From positions 1 to 12,022 of the forward strand of contig CAMFLN010000024.1 of assembly GCA_945957305.1 (NCBI GenBank): DNA of 12,022 nucleotides, read 5' to 3'. The translations under genes were made by a program, and so were the position numbers. Below, in pieces: positions 1 through 5,821 of this stretch. This DNA is from an uncultured Planctomycetaceae bacterium. Lineage in GTDB: Bacteria; Planctomycetota; Planctomycetia; Pirellulales; JACPPG01. Position 1 is the first letter of the stretch. Every line of letters starts with the position of its first letter. The notes below the pieces were generated by a model that saw only the letters and a list, made by a program, of their open reading frames with translations, searched no databases and was not told the DNA's origin.

Positions 1-101
1 GAGCGCTCCCGTCCAAGGTCCGATGATCTTCGCCACTGCTCGCATTATCCGAAACCAGGTGCGCGAACGCAATTGCTCATACGAAAGGTAAGCGAAAGGC
101 T

Positions 102-125
102 TCCGAGCCCCGGCCGGGCCTCGGA
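102..125 (-). terminator. Possible rho-independent terminator after the glycosyltransferase gene
   Basis: A GC-rich hairpin lies about 40 bases past the stop of the minus-strand glycosyltransferase gene. The arms are 102-110 and 116-125, giving nine pairs with one bulged base and a five-base loop. On the minus strand it is followed by a moderately T-rich stretch (GCCTTTCGC...CCTTTCG) rather than a clean U-run, so termination is plausible but may be inefficient. Confidence 0.35.
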
Positions 126-162
126 GACACCGCCGGAGAACTCCAATGGCGCCGCTGTCTTT

Positions 163-1722
163 TCAGTCCCGCCGCTTGTCGCCCGGCGTCTCACCCGGAA
201 GATCATTGCCAGATGCAGAGGCGGCAGAGCCTTCCTCCGGCGACTCGCTCAGGTGATAGAGAGCGAAACTCATTCCCGAAAGTCCGGAATGTGGGAACAC
301 ATGAACCAGGCGATATTGCCCGCGCCCCTCCATGGCTTCGTAACCGGCGGGAGCCAGGTAGGGTTGATCTCCGCTCCCCAGCATCATCCATTCCGGTAAG
401 TGTTTCATCTCCGGCTTCAGCTCTTCGAACCTGATTCGCCGGTCTTTCAGATAGCGGGCGTAAAACTGCGTGTAAACAACCGCCCGCGTGCGCCGACCGT
501 CGCTGGCGAGGCTGATTTCGCGTTCCGGAGTATGGTCAGCCACGTACTCCAACAGCGACGTAAACTGCCCGCGTCCCACCAGCAGAAAGCGACTGGTTGG
601 GATCGCATTTGCCGCGACGAGCAAAGCAATCCCGGCGCAGGCCGCGACTCGGCCGCCTAGCCCCACGCGCCATATCCTTGCGGCCAGATAGCTCAGCAGG
701 AGCAGCCCCATTAACACGCTGAGATAAAAATAGCGCTCGTAGAGAAACTCGGGCTGAGCCAGTGTCACGGCGATACCCGGAGCGACAAAAACCGCCAGCA
801 GAAAAAGCAACCACAGGTCAGATTTGTCACGCCACAACAGCGCAATTGCCGTCAATAGTGTCACAACGACCGCCAACGCCACCGACACCAGCAGCCAGAC
901 ACTCTTGCTGACGAATCCGACCTCTAGCGCGAGCGCATTGACCACAACGTGCCGAATCGATTGCGAGGTCCCGCCGCCGAGCACCATATAGCGTACGTCA
1001 ACCAGAAAGAGCGCCACGAAGAAAAGCAGCACAGGGATGCTCAATTGGGCGAGCACGCGCGCCAGTCTCGGCCATGATTCTCCTCGCTTATAAAGCGTGA
1101 ACGCGGTCCAGATCAACATCACCAAGAAAAACGTGACGAAGGTCAGGTGAGATAGCGTTCCCAAGATTGCAGCCGCAACGAACACCAGGTTGCTCGCAAT
1201 AGTCCGTGTCGCCAGGAAACGATCGAGCGCTAAGAGCGCGGCGAGTGCAAAAAAACCTTCCAGTGCGTAGCCGCGCGCTTCCGACGCGTAGGTAATCAAG
1301 TAAAACGACGTCGCAGTCAGGACCGCCGCCGCCGCCGCCGCCACCGTTCCCCAGCGCCGGGCATATTGTGCCGCCAGCGCTACAGTGCCAATACCCGCAG
1401 CAATCGATGGGATCCGATACATCGGCCAGTTCGCCTGCAGCGGACCCAGCAGGTACATCCACAGCGTGACCAGGTAGTGGTTGTTGTCGTGATGACAAAG
1501 AAATACTTCTGCCGGCGAGCGAGCCCGCCCGGCGAAGTCGAGCAACGACCAGATCTCATCGAGCCAGAATTCATCCATCGCCGCCCAGATGCGCACCGTC
1601 GCGGCCAGCGCGAGAACGACCGCGAAGCCAATCGTTAGTCGCGGAGACTCTAGTCGCGGCGCCGGCGGCGCGGCGCTGCGGGAAGAATTCGGCACCGGAC
1701 GCTTGGCTTTCGATTTGGACAT
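163..1722 (-). CDS. GT-C-type membrane glycosyltransferase (ArnT/PMT-like)
   Basis: A 519-residue polytopic membrane protein. A basic, Pro/Ser/Ala-rich cytoplasmic N-terminus (residues 1-28) is followed by a first membrane segment at about 30-48 and then the short loop FWLDEIW, with an acidic pair at residues 55-56. An acidic motif in the first external loop is the hallmark of GT-C enzymes such as ArnT and the mannosyltransferases, where an Asp acts in catalysis. Roughly ten further hydrophobic segments follow, with the motif YERYFYLS before the last ones, then a soluble tail of about 120 residues. Such enzymes move a sugar from a polyprenyl-phosphate carrier to a lipid, glycan or protein on the outer face of the inner membrane. 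Donor and acceptor cannot be read from the sequence. The start at 1722 has only a weak ribosome site. Neighbours give no pathway clue, since the next gene is divergent. Family call good, specificity unknown. Confidence 0.8.
   Translation of the reverse strand: MSKSKAKRPVPNSSRSAAPPAPRLESPRLTIGFAVVLALAATVRIWAAMDEFWLDEIWSLLDFAGRARSPAEVFLCHHDNNHYLVTLWMYLLGPLQANWPMYRIPSIAAGIGTVALAAQYARRWGTVAAAAAAVLTATSFYLITYASEARGYALEGFFALAALLALDRFLATRTIASNLVFVAAAILGTLSHLTFVTFFLVMLIWTAFTLYKRGESWPRLARVLAQLSIPVLLFFVALFLVDVRYMVLGGGTSQSIRHVVVNALALEVGFVSKSVWLLVSVALAVVVTLLTAIALLWRDKSDLWLLFLLAVFVAPGIAVTLAQPEFLYERYFYLSVLMGLLLLSYLAARIWRVGLGGRVAACAGIALLVAANAIPTSRFLLVGRGQFTSLLEYVADHTPEREISLASDGRRTRAVVYTQFYARYLKDRRIRFEELKPEMKHLPEWMMLGSGDQPYLAPAGYEAMEGRGQYRLVHVFPHSGLSGMSFALYHLSESPEEGSAASASGNDLPGETPGDKRRD
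1323..1343. repeat. CCG trinucleotide run (7 units) inside the glycosyltransferase gene
   Basis: Seven consecutive CCG units. On the minus strand they encode the poly-alanine stretch of a membrane segment in the glycosyltransferase. Alanine in a hydrophobic helix tolerates length changes in multiples of three, so any slippage would be in frame. Confidence 0.7.
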
Positions 1723-1875
1723 GTGCCTGAACCTGCCCTGCTCGGACCCCAGAGTTGACGACTTTCCCCTCGCGGCCGACCGCTGGTCTTAAATGCGTTG
1801 AATAGCTAGGCCGGCCGCCCTCCCCAGATGAATTGGTGACAAATCCGACAGGTCTCGCCTTCCCCCCAGGCCCGC

Positions 1876-1895
1876 TGCGTAAACGCAAATAGTAT
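1876..1895 (+). promoter_or_regulatory. Possible promoter and operator-like palindrome upstream of the secreted Tyr/Gly-rich protein
   Basis: The short inverted repeat TGCGT-AA-ACGCA (1876-1887) is followed at once by TAGTAT (1890-1895), a 4/6 match to a sigma-70 -10 box about 40 bases before the start codon. No convincing -35 box lies at the right distance, so the promoter call is tentative. The palindrome would be well placed for a repressor or activator. Confidence 0.3.
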
Positions 1896-1911
1896 GACCA
1901 GTGTCGGCCGT

Positions 1912-1929
1912 CTTTGCACTGATGCAAAG
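1912..1929 (+). promoter_or_regulatory. Perfect hairpin overlapping a Shine-Dalgarno sequence
   Basis: CTTTGCA (1912-1918), a four-base loop CTGA, and TGCAAAG (1923-1929) make a perfect 7-bp stem. The right arm contains most of AAAGGA (1926-1931), which sits seven bases before the ATG at 1939. Folded in mRNA, the stem would hide part of this ribosome site, as in an RNA thermometer or a site opened by another factor. A second possible ribosome site (AGGGA, 1971-1975) precedes an in-frame ATG at 1981, outside the hairpin. Confidence 0.4.
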
Positions 1930-1938
1930 GAATTATGA

Positions 1939-2757
1939 ATGCCCCGGATGCGTGTCCCGGAAAGAAAGGCAGGGATTCTGATGGCTACTCTTCGACTTGG
2001 CAAGCGGTTGTTGGTTTTGCCGCCGCTGAAGTTCTCGTCGCGCCGCGCCACCATGGCGCTGCTGGCAGTGCTGATGGCCTTGGCCGTCGTGGCGGCCGAT
2101 ACGCGCCCGGCATCGGCGAAGTATCTGCGCTATTGGCGAGGCATTTATCCGTACGGACGCTACTCCTGGGGACGAACCAACTACGGTTATCGCAATCGTG
2201 GCTACGGTTATGGCATGCCAGGGACCGCGCTCTCGTCGAACGCCTATGGCATGGCGAGCATGGTTGCCGCGTCAGGCTACGCACAGCTTTCCAATTCGCA
2301 GGCAGTGCAAAACAACCTGCAAGCCCGCTCGACTGACGCGCAGAATCGCCTGGCTTGGACGAGCGAATACTATCAATTGCGGCAGGCCCATCGCGCCTAT
2401 GAAAACAACCACGCGCGGCTGTCACAAGAGGATGCGGTGCGCATCGCGCAAGCGGGGCACGTACGCCGATTGGACGCAACCCAATTGGACCCGGCGACCG
2501 GCACGATCCATTGGCCCGCGCTATTGGACGACGCGCGCTACGTTACAGTACGCAACGACATCGAGCATCTCTATAAATCGCGGGCGGCCGCTGCAGGCAA
2601 GATCGACGCCGAGAGTTACCTCGCGATCAATAAATCGTGCGAGAACCTGCTGCAACAATTGAAGCAGCACATCGACGAATACAACCCGAACGATTATTTG
2701 CAGGCGCGGCATTTCGTCGAAGGATTGCGCAATCCCGAGCACGATCGGGCGCCATAG
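1939..2757 (+). CDS. Secreted Tyr/Gly-rich protein of unknown function
   Basis: A 272-residue protein I do not recognise. It has a basic N-terminus and a hydrophobic segment (MALLAVLMALAVVAA at about 39-53) ending in an Ala-x-Ala-like cleavage site (ASA-K, about 60), so it is probably exported. The mature N-terminus is a low-complexity patch rich in Tyr, Gly and Arg (about 61-97). A helical, charged region rich in Gln, Asn and Ala follows, with an acidic, Tyr-containing end and no cysteine ladder or enzyme motif. The ATG at 1939 has AAAGGA seven bases upstream. The in-frame ATG at 1981 has AGGGA five bases upstream and gives a more ordinary signal peptide, so the start is unsettled. The gene is monocistronic, and its stop faces the DUF1501 stop six bases away. 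A structural or surface role is a guess from composition. Confidence 0.75.
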   Translation: MPRMRVPERKAGILMATLRLGKRLLVLPPLKFSSRRATMALLAVLMALAVVAADTRPASAKYLRYWRGIYPYGRYSWGRTNYGYRNRGYGYGMPGTALSSNAYGMASMVAASGYAQLSNSQAVQNNLQARSTDAQNRLAWTSEYYQLRQAHRAYENNHARLSQEDAVRIAQAGHVRRLDATQLDPATGTIHWPALLDDARYVTVRNDIEHLYKSRAAAAGKIDAESYLAINKSCENLLQQLKQHIDEYNPNDYLQARHFVEGLRNPEHDRAP

Positions 2758-2763
2758 AAGCGG

Positions 2764-4182
2764 TCAAAACAGCTCGACGATCGGTTGTCCCTCTTCCATC
2801 AAGTTATAGGGGCGCCCCGTCCGGTCCGTAGCCGTCAGGTCGTCGATCCCCATCGACCAAAAGAGGGTCTTGGCAATATCCTCGGGGGCGACCGGTTTGG
2901 CCGCCGGGAATTCGGCGCGGCGATCGCTACTGCCATACACCTGGCCGCCGCGAATTCCTCCGCCGGCCAACAGCACGGACATGCAACTGGTCCAATGATC
3001 GCGCCCCGCGCCGCCGGCGCCGCCTGAGCGAGGATCGCCGATTTTCGGTTTTCTTCCCATCTCGCTCGTGACCAGCACCAGCGTCTGATCCAACAGGCCG
3101 CGCTCGTGCAGATCGTCGAGCAGTGCGGCGAACGGACGATCAAACTCCGGCAGCAGGCGGTCCTTCAAGCAATTGAAGTTGTTGCCATGCGTATCCCAAC
3201 CGCCGCCGCTTTTGCAAAGTTCATTCAGCTCCTTGTCCCCTTTCCAGAAGACGGTGACGAAGGGGACTTCGGCCTCGACCAGGCGCCGTGCCAATAGCAT
3301 CGACATCGAGTTGATCCCGCGCCCATACTTGTCGAGCATGGCCGGCGGTTCGTCGTGCAGGTTAAAGGCGTCCTTGGTCTGCTGCGAAGTCAGCAGTGAC
3401 AGTGCTTTCCGCTGGTGCTTGCGATAGGCGTCTGCCGCTGGCGTGTCGTCGAAGTGTCTTTGCGCGCGGTCGATCGAGGCCAGTAGCTCGCGCTTCGCCA
3501 GCAATTGGTCGACGGTCATGTCCCCGTGCAACTTCAGCGCCGGCATCGCGAAGTCGAGCGGCGCCTCGCGCGTGCCGTCGACGAACAGTGGGTCGTATTC
3601 CAAGCCCAAGCGGGCGGCGAACTGGCCGGGGCGTGTGTACTCCGGCGCCCCTTCCTTGTGCGGCAGTGTGATCGCCGAAGGCAGGCTCGGATGCGGCGGG
3701 CGCTTGAGCGCCACGACCGAACCCATGGCCGGCCAGTCCGTGGGCTCCGGAACGCGCGCGTTCAACAACCGCGGGAACGATGAATCGGGCGCGTGCCCGG
3801 TCAGGTTGTAGTAATAGCCGGCGTGATGGTCCCCCGTGCCGCGGCCGAAATCGCCGAGCGACCTGACAATCGCCAGGTGATGTGACTGCTGCGCAAGATG
3901 AGGCAAATGTTCGCACAACTCGATTCCCGGCGCGCTGGTCTGCACCGGGCGAAACAACCCGCGATACCCTTCCGGGGCGTCAGGCTTCATGTCCCACGTA
4001 TCGATGTGCGACGCCCCGCCGCTGAGCCAGATGAGGATCGTCGACTTCGCAGCGCGCCGCGTCGGGCTCGTGGACGCCTGAGCCGCAAACGACGCCAGGT
4101 TCGCACCGAAAAAGCTCAGCCCGCCGGCCAGCAGGAAACTGCGGCGATCGAGCGGCATGTGTCCAGAGCGGCGGAATCGCAT
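2764..4182 (-). CDS. Tat-exported DUF1501 protein
   Basis: A 472-residue DUF1501 protein, from the alkaline phosphatase/sulfatase-like fold group greatly expanded in planctomycetes. The N-terminus carries the twin-arginine motif DRRSFLL (Arg13-Arg14) and a hydrophobic Gly/Ala/Phe segment, so the protein should be exported folded by Tat. Family landmarks in order are GGASHIDTWDMKP (about 55-67), TGDHHAGYYY, the repeated-acidic middle region, GGGWDTHGNN, VLVTSEMGRKPKIG and GRDHWTSCMSVLLAGGG. The Asp and His residues of these blocks resemble metal-binding residues of phosphatase-fold enzymes, but activity of the family is unproven to my knowledge. Length is near usual. The second Met (residue 9, codon at 4158) just before the Tat motif is an equally likely start. 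These genes usually sit beside a DUF1549/DUF1553 cytochrome gene; none is present here. Confidence 0.92.
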   Translation of the reverse strand: MRFRRSGHMPLDRRSFLLAGGLSFFGANLASFAAQASTSPTRRAAKSTILIWLSGGASHIDTWDMKPDAPEGYRGLFRPVQTSAPGIELCEHLPHLAQQSHHLAIVRSLGDFGRGTGDHHAGYYYNLTGHAPDSSFPRLLNARVPEPTDWPAMGSVVALKRPPHPSLPSAITLPHKEGAPEYTRPGQFAARLGLEYDPLFVDGTREAPLDFAMPALKLHGDMTVDQLLAKRELLASIDRAQRHFDDTPAADAYRKHQRKALSLLTSQQTKDAFNLHDEPPAMLDKYGRGINSMSMLLARRLVEAEVPFVTVFWKGDKELNELCKSGGGWDTHGNNFNCLKDRLLPEFDRPFAALLDDLHERGLLDQTLVLVTSEMGRKPKIGDPRSGGAGGAGRDHWTSCMSVLLAGGGIRGGQVYGSSDRRAEFPAAKPVAPEDIAKTLFWSMGIDDLTATDRTGRPYNLMEEGQPIVELF

Positions 4183-4225
4183 GGCAACGCCTGGCGGGGT
4201 CGAGGGCGGGTAAGCGGTGCGTGTG

Positions 4226-4256
4226 ATTGTACTCGACTGGGCGCGGCGCGTCTAAA
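4226..4256 (-). promoter_or_regulatory. Possible promoter of the DUF1501 gene
   Basis: On the minus strand TACAAT (plus positions 4226-4231) matches the sigma-70 -10 box at 5/6, 44 bases before the start at 4182. TTTAGA (4251-4256) is a 4/6 match to a -35 box, with a rather long 19-base spacer. The surrounding DNA is very GC-rich, which makes the TACAAT stand out. Confidence 0.35.
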
Positions 4257-4344
4257 CAACCGCCCAACCCCGCGACGATTCGCCGCGCGTGCCCATGACT
4301 CGCCGGCATGGTAAGCTCGTGAAGCAAAAATCAGTCCTGACGGC

Positions 4345-4365
4345 ATGCACCCAGAAGTTGTGCAT
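4345..4365. repeat. Inverted repeat in the divergent DUF1501 / oxidoreductase spacer
   Basis: ATGCAC (4345-4350) and GTGCAT (4360-4365) are perfect inverted arms separated by nine bases, about 55-75 bases upstream of the oxidoreductase start. Arm and spacer lengths fit a dimeric regulator site, but six-base arms can arise by chance. Confidence 0.25.
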
Positions 4366-4420
4366 TCGCAGGGCTCGGCACACTGAACCAGAAAAGAAAA
4401 ACCGCGGCGAGGAGAAATCA

Positions 4421-5806
4421 ATGTCAGCAGCGAGCGAGCAACAAACTCCACCTCCGTCGCCGTCGCGGCGCGAATTTCTGACCACGGCCAGCGGCCTGGC
4501 GCTGTCGTTCTCGATCGTCCCACGCCATGTGCTCGGCGGGGTGGGCTTCGTCGCTCCGAGCGATCGCGTGAACGTGGCCGGCATCGGCGCGGGGGGCATG
4601 GGAGGCGGGGACATCGCGACTCACGCGCGACTCGGAGCCAACATCGTGGCCTTGTGCGATGTGGATGACGAGCGCGCGGCCGGCTCGTTCAACGCCTTTC
4701 CGCAGGCGCGCCGCTATAAAGACTTCCGCGTGATGCTCGATAAAGAAGCCAAGAACATTGACGCGGTGACCGTGGGCACGCCCGACCATGTGCATGCCGT
4801 TGCGTCGATGGCCGCGATTCGCGCCGGCAAACACGTCTATTGCCAGAAGCCCTTGACTCATACGCTGCGCGAATGCCGCGAATTGACCAAGGCCGCGCAT
4901 GAAGCGGGCGTCGCCACGCAAATGGGAAACCAAGGGCATGCCACCGAGGGCGCGCGGCTGACCAACGAATGGATTCAGTCCGGTTTGATCGGCGAAGTGC
5001 GCGAAGTACATGTGTGGTCCGATCGCGCAGGCAGGCTGTGGAAACAGGGAATCGGCCGACCGACGGAAACGCCGCCGGTGCCGTCTACGCTGGACTGGAA
5101 CTTGTGGCTCGGTCCGATCCAAGAGCGTCCCTACCATCCGGCGTACGTTCCCGCGAATTGGCGCGGCTGGCGCGATTTCGGTACCGGCGCGCTGGGCGAC
5201 ATGGGCTGCCACATCATCGATCATCCGGTATGGGCGTTAGGACTGGGCGCTCCCACCTCGGTCGAGGCCAGCTGTACCTTGGACGGCTCGGTGATCGACA
5301 ACAAACCCAATTTCGAGACCTATCCGATCGCCGCCACGATCACCTACGAATTTCCCGCGCGTGGGGCGCAGCCACCTGTGCGGATGACGTGGTACGAAGG
5401 GGGACTGATGCCGCCCACGCCGGCCGAGATGCCAGCTGGCAAGCGTCTGCCTGACAACGGCGTCTTGTACGTTGGTAGTAAAGGAAAGATGTATCACTCC
5501 TCGCACGGCGGCAATCCCGAGGTGCTGCCCGTGCCTCTCGCCGAAGCCGCCGCGCGCGTGCCGAAGACAATGGCCCGCTCACCGGGGCATTACGAAGAAT
5601 GGCTCCTCGCCTGCAAAGGGGGACCCAAACCGGTTTCGAACTTCGATTACGCCGGCCCGCTGACCGAGATCGTGCTTGTCGGGGTTTTAGCCCTTCGCGC
5701 GCCCGGCCAGCGACTGGAATGGGACAGCGCCAACCTGAAGGTTAAAAACGTGCCCGACGTGAATGCGTTCGTGCATACCGACTACCGACCGGGTTGGAGC
5801 CTGTAG
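4421..5806 (+). CDS. Tat-exported Gfo/Idh/MocA family oxidoreductase
   Basis: A 461-residue NAD(P)-dependent oxidoreductase of the glucose-fructose oxidoreductase/inositol dehydrogenase family. I start it at 4421 because GAGGAG (4409-4414) lies six bases upstream; upstream in-frame codons lack a ribosome site. The N-terminus has a Tat motif, SRREFL, plus a hydrophobic segment. The Rossmann loop GIGAGGMG (Gly54, Gly56, Gly59) follows, then the dinucleotide-ribose acid in LCDVDDE. The catalytic-lysine motif reads CQKP (Lys143) rather than the common EKP. The substrate-side motif is DMGCHIIDH (Asp260, His264, Asp267). As a Tat substrate it probably carries its nucleotide out bound, as in Zymomonas glucose-fructose oxidoreductase. 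It is the first gene of a three-gene cluster, with the next start 15 bases past its stop. The substrate is probably a sugar or sugar derivative, but this is not determinable. Confidence 0.93.
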   Translation: MSAASEQQTPPPSPSRREFLTTASGLALSFSIVPRHVLGGVGFVAPSDRVNVAGIGAGGMGGGDIATHARLGANIVALCDVDDERAAGSFNAFPQARRYKDFRVMLDKEAKNIDAVTVGTPDHVHAVASMAAIRAGKHVYCQKPLTHTLRECRELTKAAHEAGVATQMGNQGHATEGARLTNEWIQSGLIGEVREVHVWSDRAGRLWKQGIGRPTETPPVPSTLDWNLWLGPIQERPYHPAYVPANWRGWRDFGTGALGDMGCHIIDHPVWALGLGAPTSVEASCTLDGSVIDNKPNFETYPIAATITYEFPARGAQPPVRMTWYEGGLMPPTPAEMPAGKRLPDNGVLYVGSKGKMYHSSHGGNPEVLPVPLAEAAARVPKTMARSPGHYEEWLLACKGGPKPVSNFDYAGPLTEIVLVGVLALRAPGQRLEWDSANLKVKNVPDVNAFVHTDYRPGWSL

Positions 5807-5821
5807 CGGCTCGGGCGCGCC

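Noticed and set aside
82..99. Direct repeat CGAAAGG x2, 11 bases apart
   Set aside because: One helical turn apart, but only seven bases long and downstream of a gene end, so chance is the simplest explanation.
73..399. A 108-codon plus-strand frame at the window start
   Set aside because: Mostly opposite the C-terminal part of the glycosyltransferase; no ribosome site and no motif.
1935..2336. Alternative 133-codon frame starting at ATG 1935
   Set aside because: Only three bases separate its start from AAAGGA, and it lacks the signal peptide and consistent composition seen in the frame from 1939.
4424..5224. A 266-codon open frame on the minus strand
   Set aside because: It lies wholly opposite the conserved Gfo/Idh/MocA gene. 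Its product has no recognisable motif and a composition typical of antisense frames in GC-rich DNA.
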